A DNA stretch of 64,000 nt from Andrena cerasifolii (lineage: Eukaryota > Arthropoda > Insecta > Hymenoptera > Andrenidae). A program made the translations under genes and the position numbers. Of this stretch, positions 1 to 12,240 are shown one piece after another (within the stretch, counting starts at the first letter, position 1; each line of letters begins with the position of its first letter). The stretch lies in contig NC_135120.1 in NCBI RefSeq assembly GCF_050908995.1, positions 10,119,433-10,183,432 on the forward strand. The letters are read 5' to 3'. The notes under the pieces are model-generated. The model did not search any database and had not been told where the DNA came from. It was given only the letters and a program-made list of their open reading frames with translations.

Positions 1-1449
1 ACACACGAGGACGCGAGACGTCAAGCGTTCCCTCGACATTTTCCGTGGACGACACCAATCCACGGATCGATAAGCTAGAAGCGGGCAAGTAACGGTAGCG
101 CTTTCTGATCAATCGCCAGGGTATTACGGTCGAAGAAGCGCGTCCGAAATAACCGGGGGACGAGCCGACGACGTTCCCCGGCGTCGCGACGCCTTAACTA
201 TAGAAATGAATCAAATGGAACTTTTTCTTTTTTTTGTTACTGCGTCATAGTCGAAACGTTGGGCCATGTAAATAGCACCCCGGCTAAAAAAAAAAAAAAA
301 ATAAGGGAAACGAGGGGAAGAAGTACTCGGCGCGGATTTCTACGTTCGGCCGGCCGTTCGGCGACTGTCGCGAGAAGTCTAACGAGTGTAGTGGCGCGCG
401 CGCAATGTTAATTGTTTACCGAGGAGCAGCATGTCTATTATTAGTTATTTGCCAAGCCGACGAGTCACGGTATCGCTATTTGATTGTGACGGCGTTGGAT
501 ATCAGTAAATCGTTCATGCCCGGTCGAAAGGGAAAATCAAAATTAAACGTTAACTCTTAACAGCTAGGGACAACGAAAGCTTCCTTTCCGGATGGCTCGC
601 GAGAGGCACCCGGCGCGTGGCAAGATCTGAGCAATGGCAGGTGAAGCGAAGCGTGATGGCAATATATGTAGTCAATATTCTGTTTGTACCACGTAAACGA
701 AGGAAACGAGTTACGAAGCGCACCCCTTCAAGAGTAACAGGGTACCGTCACCCGTCGCATTGTTAATAATTCCAATAAAATTGATAAAAAAAAAGAAAGA
801 AAAATGACAACAGAGCTCTGCTCGCTGGCGTCTCTCCCTTCTCCACTATTCTCCAACGACTTTTAGCCGGGGTCGGACGCGGCGCATCGAAAGGAGAAAC
901 TATGATTTCATCCACGACCGTCTATTCGCCGTGTGCATCGCGCGCATTAGATCGCGTGCGACGCGGTTCTTTCGCCCTGATCCGCGGTCGCGAGCTTCGA
1001 AGCTTCTACGATGCAATCTCTCGGGTGCACATCGACTGGAGGGTTGGCCGCCCCGACGCCGGAAACTAGCTCACGGGAACGCTCCGCGAGCGACAAAGCA
1101 ATCCCCTTGTGCTTCTGTCGAATCGTAATCGGATCCATCTTCGAGGCGTCGACAGCGCGCTCGGGCAAAAAGAGTTTCGCGAGCTTCGGCAGCTCTGAGA
1201 GCTCCTCTCTTCCACGCTGCCTAGGAACGTTCGGTAAAACTGTTTGAGGATAAAGCGATGCCTTCGATATTTATATCCCGCGGAAGAAGACGGAGCGGTT
1301 GTTTGGAATGTACTGGAGGATCGATCGGTTGAGACGGCTGTTCGAAATGTTTACTCCACTTCACATAAGAGGCAGAGAGAGATATGTTATTGCACGCAGC
1401 CAACGTTCACGTCACTGTGCGCCCGTGGCGTCGCCAAAACCGAGCTGTA
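1..1449. other. Non-coding stretch, no gene recognised
   Basis: Only short, overlapping open frames in conflicting directions are present, with no recognisable domain, no good start context and no splice-linked continuation. There are homopolymer A/T tracts around 225-305 and a mixed GC/AT composition typical of insect intergenic or intronic DNA. It could be an intron or upstream region of a gene lying outside the window. Confidence 0.6.
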
Positions 1450-1453
1450 TTAA

Positions 1454-2176
1454 GGGGTGATGCTCAGTCAGGAGGCCGAAAAAAAGGGTGGTCTTTGGAA
1501 ATTTTTTACTCAAAAGCTATAACACTTTTCTGAAAAAATCTTTTTTCCTTTTAAGGATTGCATCTAGTACCGTGCATTGTAATTTTTTTATTTAAAAATA
1601 TTTAGCAATAATTAAGTTATTGTCCATCACTCGAAGGTTCTCTAAAAATAAAGGCTTCTGCGGTGACCACTGCTGCTCGAAAGTCGATCATCTAAAATAA
1701 AACATTCAAAAGAATTTACTTATTATATTATATTATCTAGTACTTGAACGAAGGATTTTTCGAAATATTGATTTGGGAAAAGATGGCTGATGTTTAAAGT
1801 AAAAGTTTCAATTTTTATCATAAATCATGCCTGATTTTCGTCAATTAAAAGAAAACTAAGCGTGGGATTAAAAAATCCTTCGTTCAAATACTAGAGAATA
1901 TAATATAATAAGTAAATTCTTTTGAATTTTTTATTTCAGATGATCGACTTCCGAGCAGCAGTGGTCACCGCAGAAGCCTTTATTTTTAGAGAACCTTCGT
2001 GTGATGGACAATAACTTAGTTATTGATAAATATTTTTAAATAAAAAAAATACGATGCACAGTACTAGATGCAATACGTGAAAGGAAAAAAGATTTTTTGA
2101 GAAATGTGTTATAGCTTTTGGGTAAAAAATTTCCAAAGACCACCCTTTTTTCGGCCTCCTGACTGAGCATGACCCC
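1454..2176. mobile_element. Palindromic TTAA-flanked MITE, copy 1
   Basis: The element is bounded by TTAA at 1450-1453 and 2177-2180, the duplication expected of piggyBac-type insertion. The left end begins GGGGTGATGCTCAGTCAGG and the right end is its near-perfect reverse complement. The inverted arms run about 300 bp each, so the whole 723-bp element is one foldback. A short unique centre (about 1755-1885) gives it orientation. No transposase is encoded, so it is non-autonomous. A second copy lies at 2878-3569 in the opposite orientation. Confidence 0.9.
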
Positions 2177-2180
2177 TTAA

Positions 2181-2873
2181 ATTCCTCAGCGGTAACGAGA
2201 TTCTAAATACTTTAAAGTCGCTCAAGGGGAACGAAGGAAAGGGAACGAAGTGGCGGGAGGCAGTTCGAAAAGCGTACGAAACTCGCTGAAGGAGAAGAGG
2301 AGGGTTAATAGTGGCCGCGTTAGAAAGAAACACCGAAGCGTTGCCTATTTCTTTCTTCCTCTTTCTTTTCTCTGGACGCAACGCGAATGAAAATTACGTC
2401 GGGGAGAATGAAACCGGAGGGGGGTAAGGGCGAAGGGGAGATCGTGGAGCTGGTCCCTGGCAGTTTTCCGGGCGGCCTCCGTTATTAACGATTAATTACA
2501 TTTTTGTACCTAGCCGCTAGTTTTGTACTAGTTTTGTAACGTACCTCGCCACCGGACGTGCTGTTATTGCATATTTTAAGTGGTTGTTAAAATGGAAGGT
2601 TGATCGATCACCCGCGGGTGCTCGCCTTTCATCGTGTGTTTGTACGATCGATGATCGTCGCGACACTGAACCCCTACTCTGTGTGGTAAACACGAGTGGA
2701 ACGCCCGTGAATATTTCATTTTTACTGGGCGGTTTCGACTGGTCGTCAGTTTTTTTTCAAATACGGATACTGCTGCCGGTCAATGCGATGTTTCTTTCGC
2801 CCCATTTTCCTCGCCGTAAAACCGCGAGGAAAGTTGTCAATTGTAATGCTCTAGCGAAATTGGTTCGCTGCTT
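2181..2873. other. Spacer between two palindromic MITEs
   Basis: This 693-bp segment lies between the two inverted MITE copies. The longest frame here (2584-2877, +) has no recognisable domain and runs into the MITE boundary. Nothing supports a gene. Confidence 0.55.
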
Positions 2874-2877
2874 TTAA

Positions 2878-3569
2878 GGGGTCATACTCAGTCAGGAGGC
2901 CGAAAAAAGGGTGGTCTTTGGAATTTTTTTACTCAAAAGGTATAATACATTTCTCAAAAAATCTTTTTTCCTTTCAAGGATTGCATCTAGTACCGTGCAT
3001 CGTAATTTTTTTATTTAAAAATATTTAGCAATAACTGAGTTATTGTCTGTCACTCGAAGGTTCTCTAAAAATAAAGGCTTCTGCGGTGACCACTGCTGCT
3101 CGAAAGTCGATCATCTGAAATAAAAAATTCAAAAGAATTTACTTATTATATTATATTATCTAGTATTTGAACGAAGGATTTTTTTATCCCACGCTTAGTT
3201 TTCTTTTAAAAATTGAAACTTTTACTTTAAACATCAGCCATTTTTTCCCAAATCAATATTTCGAGAAAACCTTCGTTCAAATACTAGACAATACAATATA
3301 ATAAGTAAATTCTTTTGAATATTTTATTTTAGATGATCGACTTTCGAGCAGCAGTGGTCACCGCAGAAGCCTTTATTTTTAGAGAACCTTCGAGTGATAG
3401 ACAATAACTCAGTTACTGATAAATATTTTTAAATAAAAAAAATACGATGCACGGTACTAGATGCAGTCCTTAAAAGGAAAAAAGATTTTTTGAGAAATGT
3501 ATTATACCTTTTGAGTAAAAAATTTCCAAAGACCACCCTTTTTTCGGCCTCCTGACTGAGCATGACCCC
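2878..3569. mobile_element. Palindromic TTAA-flanked MITE, copy 2
   Basis: This is the same family as the element at 1454-2176: TTAA at 2874-2877 and 3570-3573, the same GGGGTCAT.CTCAGTCAGGAGG terminus and arms of about 300 bp. The central spacer (about 3180-3285) is the reverse complement of the centre of copy 1, so the two copies point in opposite directions. At 692 bp it is shorter than copy 1, which carries roughly 30 extra bases in its centre. It has no coding capacity. Confidence 0.9.
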
Positions 3570-3573
3570 TTAA

Positions 3574-6500
3574 GTAACGTCCTTTTCAAGCAGTTTGCCC
3601 GTGGCGTGCGGCAGTTCGTTGACTTCGGGAGAATGAAAATAAATCCTGCTCCCCTGAATTGGGTGGAATTAATTGGTAAATGAAATGCAGTCAATTATTG
3701 CCGACTTCCTCGATCGGGGTTGCCACGTTCTACGGACTCTTAGAGCCAGTTCAGCGACGAAGGTGAAACGCGGGATGAAGAAAATGAAGGGGAAGGTACC
3801 TCGTGTAAATTGACATACTGAGTGCTCCATTTTAATGAATTATAATTAAATGCAAAAAGAACGTCACGTCCACTTTGCGATACTTCAACAAAAACCTTTG
3901 GAATTTTATGTACTTACGGACTAACTGTAATATTCTCCAACATGGACTAATCAGAATAGAACGAGGAACAGGTTCGTCGTTAGTTTTCAAATCGTACAAA
4001 TGCGCTTGCGAAATCTAGCGCGTTACGAGCTGCTTCGTTTGATCGCTGAAACATTCAATTGCGCGTAAACAATCAAAAAAAAAAAAAAAAAAAATACGTG
4101 AATTAAATGGTGAAAAGGATTGTATAGGATGCAAGCATGCGTTAAGGAATGGTGTTATCTGTTACATTTTGCGCGCAAAGACGGCAGTATCGCATCGACG
4201 CGGTGTACCGGCGACGCTCTCGTCGAGATGAAATTCGACGGAGTTCTGTAACCATGCGTGCTATGTATATAAGCGAAACCGTGCATGTTGTAAATACGTG
4301 AAATACCACGTGCTTTCATCCTGAAACCGTTACGAAATTTGTAATCGAGGCGATGGGAACTCGATTCGCGGTGCAATTCCGGTTGTCCGAGCGCAATGAC
4401 GGGTGTACTAGATACGTCGCGATATGACTTCGACGATAACGGTACAATATTAACGATTATTGTCCTAGAGCATAGTATAGTAAACATGACATTCCAATAA
4501 TAAACTGCGAGATCATAGATACGTCTAATTTCTTTTTGTACACCTGTTCGATACCTCCGAACTCATTTATCCTATCCTCCTTACCACACAGCACCATGCG
4601 CCCCTAAAAATGCACCGCTTGAGATCTGCGAGTCCCGAACAGTTTTAGCATCGCAAATTTTACTGCACATCCCTCTGCTTCACCTTAGTTCGAGTGCCTC
4701 TATGTTAATCGATCAATCTTGCATACAGCACTAAAGGAGCAGAAGTTATGATATCGTACGATCGATTAAAAGAGGCCACTTCTTTAAAATTTCATAGATT
4801 TCATTATTAAGTGCACCTATTCAGAGAGCTCTTTATAAACCCCAGATGATTCCAATTGCTTAATGGTATTTGATTTACCAACTGATAAGCACGAAATTAT
4901 CACCCGGCAAAATGGTCTAATTACTAGAAATAGCCTGGCGAATATCCACAGCGTGGAACCTCTCCTGCTTCCTCTTGTCCTCGCGCGTTGGACGAAGAGG
5001 AGTTATTCGAAGCCCTCGGGGCGTCCCTCTTCGCTGCATCCAACGCAAATACGAGCGAGAGTATCAAGCAACGCGACGAACCCCGGGAAGCCTCGGACTC
5101 CGAAAGAATTCATAATCCCTTGCTATGCAGGCGGTAGACCGTCGTTCCACGGAATTAAAGTTTAAAAATCATCGTGCACGGCCCTCTCGCGTACGCTTCG
5201 CCTATAGGCGTGCGCGCGTTCATGACCCCTTTTTTCCCAGACATTGGCCAGGAAATGTAGGTCGGTCGACGGAGTCCTACGTTATACCTTACATAAATGC
5301 GCCTTAACCATCGTCTTTACACAGAGGGGCCGTAAATGTGACCGTAGGTGTTGTTCACACCATCGTTTTCCCACACGTCCAGCCAGAAATCGATTTCGAG
5401 GACAACTTCGATACTGAACTAAGTTTAGAACGTATAGCGAGCCTGTAGAGCGTTTTTAGAGTTGCAGAGGTTGCAAAGTGTAGCATTTAAGTTCGTATAG
5501 AATTCTTATTATTACCACGCTAATTAATATACATGTCACGCTAGGTCCACCTTATTCGTCTACCACCCGGCTCCAGAATTTACAAAGATTAACTTCAAAC
5601 GTTAAAAGTTCGAAGCCGTCGAATCCACGCTGTTCCTTTTGTATAATGAATCGTAGATCTAGACGATAGGGAGGAAAGATCTCGCACGACATTGCTTTAG
5701 GGTCGATAGCCGAATCATTAAAGAAGGCGGTACATAGAGTGAAAGAGAACCTCGTAGCCTGGAGTGTGTCCGTCCTGACACGGAGTGGTACTACTTGCTC
5801 GGCGCAGCAGCCATTAGTCAATACCTCGACATTAGTCGATACACGCGGTCGGTCCGCCGCACGGGGGCTGGAATAGGGTCGAAAACCCCTTCCATCGAGC
5901 GGCTTCCTGGAAACAGCGATACTTGGTGGCAAACTTTTGAATTCTTGCCAGCCTCCTCCATTGTTCCCTCATGAGCTAATCGATACCATTTTATTGCCGG
6001 CGTATGCAGAATCTCCGTCTTGCTCGTGTGGCGCAGACGCTTCTGTTGTTTACAGAGGCGGTGCAACGAAATTCGAGAAGATGTTGGCGAGGGAAGCCCT
6101 GGCGAACCGCGCCTCGTTTAATCGCGGACTTGATCGCGCTGAATTTTTATGGAGCAGATTTTCGGATGGCAGTAGCGGCAGAACCGTTCTATTTTAGATC
6201 GCAGAAGTCTAAAATACGGCACGGAGGAAATTGATAGCTAGAGGGGACATGAGAAATAGTTCCACTTGCTGACTTCCACAAAGAGCAAGATGAGGGAACA
6301 CTCAACGATCAACCCTCTGACGAGTGGATGTCCCAAGAGAAGTATAAATTCGTCTGTGCAAATATTTGCGAGTAAAGGGAAGCCACTCTGACCGAAGAGT
6401 GAACGAGGGTGCTTTTTCTTTAGATGTTATTTACCGATGTCTCGCCCACGTACCACTAACTACCTCTGTGCAAATCAATTAGTACTTGCGCCTTCCCGGT

Positions 6501-8245
6501 GATCGTCCATCGGTCGATGCTCGCGGGCAACTTTTTGACTCGGTGCCAGGCCAATCAGTGCCGGCGCACATTAGTCATCGGTGCCCCTTTCCTTATCTCG
6601 ATAATGGCTCCTCGCTCGATAAGGCTGCTTATCGTGCCTCCGGCACCGCTTTGCCTTTCGCCGAGTTATTCGAAACTTCTCGGACATCCCTCGGTGCGAG
6701 CAGGTTTTACCATGCCTTCGACCAGGAATCCAAGGAATTTTAGGTAGCCCCCTCCCCTCCGTTTACCTATTAATACATCGTTAAGGCGAGCGGTGTGGGT
6801 GGTAGGAACAAAGGGAAGGTAGAGGAGACAGGGGATGATTGCTGGCTAAAAGACCTGGTAACGGAGTTAATGTCGCATTACGACGTGGACTGCACAGGGA
6901 CGTGGATTGTTCCGGGGGTGCGCCGTTACGAAAGCTGAAGAGAAATCGTCGAAATGACGGAGTCTACCGAGGAAGCCAGAGTAAGCAGTGACGAAAGGCG
7001 AAACCGTGCATTTAATTGACACCGTGCTCGCGCCGGTTTTCGATTGGGCGATTTAGCAATTAGCGCGATAGGCGGTTCTGATAACGGGCTTAGCTGTTGC
7101 GGAAGGTCGTAGATAATTGGCCGTTCCGTTTTGCATGAATTTGGCAATGTTCCGCGGAGATCGTTACCCCTAGATCCAGAGATAGCGAGCACGGTACGCC
7201 TGAGATTTCTGAATTTTAAACGGCTTCACGCGAGATTCGTTTCACGCGCGGGCTTCTTGCAATTTCGATCGTTATCTGGCTTGATTCTTGCACGCGTTGC
7301 AATACTCGCTCGGCGCTGCACCCTTGCATGCGAGGAGCGCGTTAGTTTTGTATGCAAATGCGAAATGGGCTTGCGTTATGATCGGCGAATTGATTTGGGG
7401 AATGCTCGCGATGTGACGCGTATTATCAAGCGAATATTCTATTTATTATCCAAGCGATGCGTCATCCGATTCCGGTGGAAATGCTGGCTGACTTGTGTGG
7501 AATTACGCGTGATGAGTTGCGTGCTAGTAAAGATTACTGTTGACCGATGGTGTTCCGATAGGAATTGTATTTGCCACCAGTTTATTTAATGCCTTGCTTG
7601 AATAAATGTGTTGACCTGCGTAACAGTACTATCAACGATTGCGATGATGCACTAAATGCTTTGTCATTTGGAATTTTGTACGAATTAGGGAATACTTGTG
7701 GCCTTTGACTTTTACTCGGTGAATTTTATTTCTAAATTTATAATTAACATTGTGCCTCGAACGGATCATCAGTTATGTATACCATTAGCTTATCGATCTT
7801 CCATTAGGAGAAAGCAAAATAAAGCTACGATGCAGTGATATAAATACAACTTCACGTAACAGCAAGTAGTAATTTGAAGTTCGTATTCGTTAATCTACAC
7901 CCCCAACGTTGCTATACATCCCCATCACTTTCCTTCCGTCATCAATAATGCATTATTCCGTCGACTCGCGACACCTCCACCGCAAAAGGTACGAAAAGCA
8001 CACACACACACAGCGTGCTACCGACCGCTGTTGGTAGTTTCGCGGGGAAATTCCCACATGACACGAACGATACGTAGAAGGGCGGTACCAGACACGAACC
8101 TGTGGCATTCGCCCCTTGCACCACTTTCCTCGCTGTTAAAAGCTCCCCCAGTTTGTGAGTGGAACCCTCGGCGAATCCTTCCTTCGTTCCATCCTTCCCT
8201 TCGTCAAGTGATTGTTTCGGCTATCTACGCTCCATTCGCTGCAAC
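3574..8245. other. Non-coding stretch, no gene recognised
   Basis: No frame longer than about 150 codons occurs, and none has a recognisable motif or phase-compatible splice partners. Visible features are an A tract at about 4076-4094 and a short CA microsatellite at about 7999-8012. The frame at 7131-7589 looks random: basic, Arg/Cys-rich and without conserved blocks. Confidence 0.55.
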
Positions 8246-8338
8246 ATGTTCGTACAAGCGCCAACTATGTTGGTCCAACAAAACTCGGGGAATTCGGAGG
8301 AGGACAGCGACGAGGAGGGCACAGGGGACGACCTTCAG
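8246..8338 (+). CDS. Possible first coding exon of an unidentified gene
   Basis: An ATG in a good insect start context (CAAC before ATG) opens a 31-codon frame beginning MFVQAPTMLVQQ and ending in an acidic run (SEEDSDEEGTGDD) directly before CAG/GT, a possible phase-0 donor. The composition is markedly unlike the surrounding random frames. Against it: the donor continues GTTCAG, which is weak, and I see no matching downstream exon before the dynein gene begins at 13212. If real, its partner exons lie in the intron-like DNA beyond or outside the window. I do not recognise the protein. Confidence 0.25.
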
Positions 8339-8954
8339 GTTCAGCATTTTCCATTTCTCTGTTTTTTACGCATCGATCCTTGGTCCATTTCCTGCTTCGC
8401 CTTATTTGAAGCATTAGTCAAACTGTTATTTGCGAAGATCGTGACCTTTAACTTCACTCAGCAGTCGAAGGAAATTAAGCATGAAGCTTCTGTTCTAGTG
8501 AATCGACCTTTCTCCACTTTTGAAGGGAAACGCGCGGCTATGTTATTCACCATTGTGAACCTTTTAAGCTGTGATTCATTTTGTTGCTTATAAATTTATA
8601 AAATTCTGCCTTTATTGCGGTTTCTTGGGTAAAAAGAAATGTAGAAAGTAAATAATATTGTGAGCCTGCTAAAGCCTTGCTAATGAAATAACGGTTCAAA
8701 CCGTACAGGTAAAGCTACCTTACGAATAATGCGGCACTAGCAAAATTTTAATTACTTTTACATTTCAATCGTCATATACTTTGTTCACTACTTTATTCAC
8801 TATCACAATAGCAACATAAAGCATGTCGCAAATTCAGGGAACAAATTCAAAAAGTCACAGAAAAAGACGACGCATGTACCTTACTGTCTGACTAGTGATG
8901 GGGCGGGACCACTTGCTCCGTAGCTACAGTGTAGATTCTACACTTACGATTCGC
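8339..8954. other. Non-coding stretch, no gene recognised
   Basis: The sequence is AT-rich. The open frame continuing from the possible exon to about 8593 has no conserved features. Nothing else is supported. Confidence 0.5.
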
Positions 8955-9768
8955 TTAAGGGGGTAGACACGTCACGTGACCTGGCCGATTCGGCAGGTCG
9001 GTATTACAGCATTTTTTTCTGCACAGAAATGGTAATACCGATAGATCGACGATTACCCGGTGAACGCGAGAGGAAGCTGTTTGCTATTTCTGTATTCTAT
9101 TCTGAATAAGGAAAGAAATTCTCAGCTGTTCCGTTATACTTATAAAAATTTAAACGGAAAGTCGGCTGGTACTGTAAACGTAGAAAATTCATTGTACATT
9201 TTAATTACATGAAATGTGCTTATGCTACAATATTCTACGTTACTAGTAAGGAATTCTAAGTGAAAAGGGAAAATAGATGAGGGAATGTCCCCAGAAAATG
9301 AAATTTGTTAGGTTAGACATTTTTTTACTAGCAAAGCACCGAAACAGAACATGAAATACACTTATTACACGTCCTCTGCAGAAAGCAGTTATCAACAAAC
9401 ATTATATATACAAAATTGTATTGAATGTTGAATTGGGCTAGTGAAAATGCGCAGACTGGATGCGCGTGATTATTATGTGGTCGGCTCCTCGAAGTGACAG
9501 AAAATATAACCTAAATATATGCTATATGACAACAAATGTTTAGTGGCTATTTCAGCTTCGAAGGCATCCTCGATTCTCTCTCCGAAGACGTTACTTAGTG
9601 CCACCTCTTTCGACATCATGTTCTCCTGTTACAAAGCCCAATTTTGTGCATTCTGAAAATTTTTGTCAGATTTTGGCCCAGGTATCAGGAGAACATGAAG
9701 CGAAAAGAGGTATTCTGAATTTCAGCTTCAAAGGCCTCGCCTTAAAGTTGCAAATAAGAGGCGCTAAG

Positions 9769-10100
9769 AGCTTGGTTTTTCAATTTAAAAATCTGAAAAA
9801 AATTCAGGACAATAGTAACAATCATACGTACTTACAGTAAAAATATAATTATAGTGCCAAGCCTGCTTCGATACACAATCGGCATTTCGCAGCATTTTTT
9901 CGTAGTTTTTTATTTTTCACAGCTTGGTTTTTCAATTTAAAAATCTGAAAAAAATTCAGGACAATAGTAACAATCATACGTACTTACAGTAAAAATATAA
10001 TTATAGTGCCAAGCCTGCTTCGATACACAATCGGCATTTTTCAGCATTTTTTGGCGTTTTTTATTTTTCACAGCTTGGTTTTTCAATTTAAAAATCTGAA
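9769..10100. repeat. Tandem repeat B, first block (151-152 bp period)
   Basis: The phrase AGCTTGGTTTTTCAATTTAA recurs at 9769, 9921 and 10072, giving periods of 152 and 151 bp. The unit is AT-rich with a CAGGACAATAGTAACAATC block. It passes directly into the linker segment C at about 10097-10208. Confidence 0.9.
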
Positions 10101-10208
10101 ACAATTCTCTAATATGTGCCCCGATAACAGAAATGCCTCTGATTTTTTTCAAAATTTTTCATCCCCTAGTATAGGAGAAATTCGGCAAAAACCTGATTTC
10201 CTATTTTT

Positions 10209-10668
10209 GCCACCTCTTCCGACATCATGTTCTCCTGTTACAAAGCCCAATTTTGTGCATTCTGAAAATTTTCGCCAGATTTTGGCTCAGGTATCAGGAG
10301 AACATGAAGCGAAAAGAGGTATTCTGAATTTCAGCTTCGAAGGCATCCTCGATTCTCTCTCTCCGAAGACGTTACTTAGTGCCACCTCTTTCGACATCAT
10401 GTTCTCCTGTTACAAAGCCCAATTTTGGTCATTCTGAAAATTTTTGCCAGATTTTGGTCCAGGTATCAGGAGAACATGAAGCGAAAAGAGGTATTCTGAA
10501 TTTCAGCTTCGAAGGCATCCTCGATTCTCTCTCTCCGAAGACGTTACTTAGTGCCACCTCTTTCGACATCATGTTCTCCTGTTACAAAGCCCAATTTTGT
10601 GCATTCTGAAAATTTTTGCCAGATTTTGGCCCAGGTATCAGGAGAACATGAAGCGAAAAGAGGTATAC
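10209..10668. repeat. Tandem repeat A, first block (172 bp period)
   Basis: The phrase GCCACCTCTTTCGACATCATG recurs at 10209 (one mismatch), 10381 and 10553, exactly 172 bp apart. The unit is open in one frame, which yields spurious repeated open frames. A lone partial A unit also lies at about 9540-9768. The block breaks off at about 10668 into a 138-bp unrelated segment. Confidence 0.9.
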
Positions 10669-10806
10669 TAAAGGGTATAGCCGGTTAAGATGGTCAAATG
10701 TGCTCTTGAACCGAATTCGACTCACGATGAATCATTCGAAAGCTTATTAAAAAAGAAACATTTGTGGCATTTTTCAACTTCGTATCTCCACCCGGAGGGT
10801 AGTAAA

Positions 10807-10970
10807 GGGCAAAAATAGGAAATCAGGTTTTTGCCGAATTTCTCCTATACTAGGGGATGAAAAATTTTGAAAAAAATCAGAGGCATTTCTGTTATCGGGG
10901 CACATATTAGAGAATTGTTTCAGATTTTTAAATTGAAAAACCAAGCTGTGAAAAATAAAAAACTACGAAA
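10807..10970. repeat. Inverted copy of the B-C junction
   Basis: This segment is the reverse complement of the end of a B unit plus the whole C linker found at about 10042-10210. Read on the minus strand it gives the same order: TTTTTCACAGCTTGG, then CCCCTAGTATAGGAG, then CTATTTTTGCC. With the forward copy it brackets the first A block and could form a stem of about 165 bp. Confidence 0.85.
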
Positions 10971-10989
10971 AAATCGGTTTTTAATTTTT

Positions 10990-11480
10990 TTAACTGCGGC
11001 GCAACAAATTGAAAAATCTAAAAAAAATTCAGGACAATAGTAACAATCATACGTACTTACAGTAAAAATATAATTATAGTGCCAAGCCTGCTTCGATACA
11101 CAATCGGCATTTCTCAGCATTTTTTCGTAGTTTTTTATTTTTCACAGCTTGGTTTTTCAATTTAAAAATCTGGAAAAAATTCAGGACAATAGTAACAATC
11201 ATACGTACTTACAGTAAAAATATAATTATAGTGCCAAGCCTGCTTCGATACACAATCGGCATTTTTCAGCATTTTTTGGCGTTTTTTATTTTTCACAGCT
11301 TGGTTTTTCAATTTAAAAATCTGAAAAAAATTCAGGACAATAGTAACAATCATACGTACTTACAGTAAAAATATAATTATAGTGACAAGCCTGCTTCGGT
11401 ACACAATCGGCATTGTTCCGCATTTTTTGGCGTTTTTTATTTTTCACAGCTTGGTTTTTCAATTTAAAAATCTGAAACAA
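10990..11480. repeat. Tandem repeat B, second block (151 bp period)
   Basis: The AGCTTGGTTTTTCAA phrase lies at 11146, 11297 and 11448, spaced exactly 151 bp, with a further divergent unit before 11146. It is followed by linker C (about 11480-11584), reproducing the B-C-A order of the first block. Confidence 0.9.
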
Positions 11481-11584
11481 TTCTCTAATATGTGCCCCGA
11501 TAGCAGAAGTGCCTCTGATTTTTTTCAAAATTTTTCATCCCCTAGTATAGGAGAAATTCTGCAAAAACCTGATTTCCTATTTTT

Positions 11585-12240
11585 GCCATCTCTTTCGACG
11601 GCATGTTCTCCTGTTACAAAGCCCAATTTTGTGCATTCTGAAAATTTTTGCCAGATTTTGGCCCAGGTATCAGGAGAAAATGAAGCGAAAAGAGGTATTC
11701 TGAATTTCAGCTTCGAAGGCATCCTCGATTCTCTCTCCGAAGACATTACTTAGTGCCACCTCTTTCGACATCATGTTCTCCTGTTACAAAGCCCAATTTT
11801 GTGCGTTCTGAAAATTTTTGCCAGATTTTGGCCCAGGTATCAGGAGAACATGAAGCGAACAGAGGTATTCTGAATTTCAGCTTCGAAGGCATTCTCGATT
11901 CTCTCTCTCCGAAGACGTTACTTAGTGCCACCTCTTTCGACATCATGTTCTCCTGTTACAAAGCCCAATTTTGGTCATTCTGAAAATTTTTGCCAGATTT
12001 TGGCCCAGGTATCAGGAGAACATGAAGCGAACAGAGGTATTCTGAATTTCAGCTTCGAAGGCATCCTCGATTCTCTCTCCGAAGACGTTACTTAGTGCCA
12101 CCTCTTTCGACGGCATGTTCTCCTGTTACAAAGTCCAATTTTGAGCAATCTGAAAATTTTTGCCAGATTTTGGCCCAGGTATCAGGAGAACATGAAGCGA
12201 AAAGAGGTATTCTGAATTTCAGCTTCGAAGGCATCGCCTT
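11585..12240. repeat. Tandem repeat A, second block (170-172 bp period)
   Basis: The GCCACCTCTTTCGAC phrase occurs at 11585 (one variant), 11755, 11927 and 12097, spaced 170, 172 and 170 bp. The two-base difference comes from one CT step in a CTCTCT run. The last unit ends at about 12240, where unique right-end sequence of the TTAA element resumes. Confidence 0.9.

Noticed and set aside
7131..7589. 152-codon open frame on the plus strand
   Set aside because: Arg/Cys-rich random-looking product with no conserved block and no splice partners.
8894..8954. hAT terminus at TAGTGATGGGGCGGG
   Set aside because: No inverted partner or 8-bp duplication could be found nearby.
9540..12240. CRISPR-like array
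   Set aside because: Units are adjacent without unique spacers, are 151-172 bp long, and the genome is eukaryotic. It is satellite-type repeat DNA.
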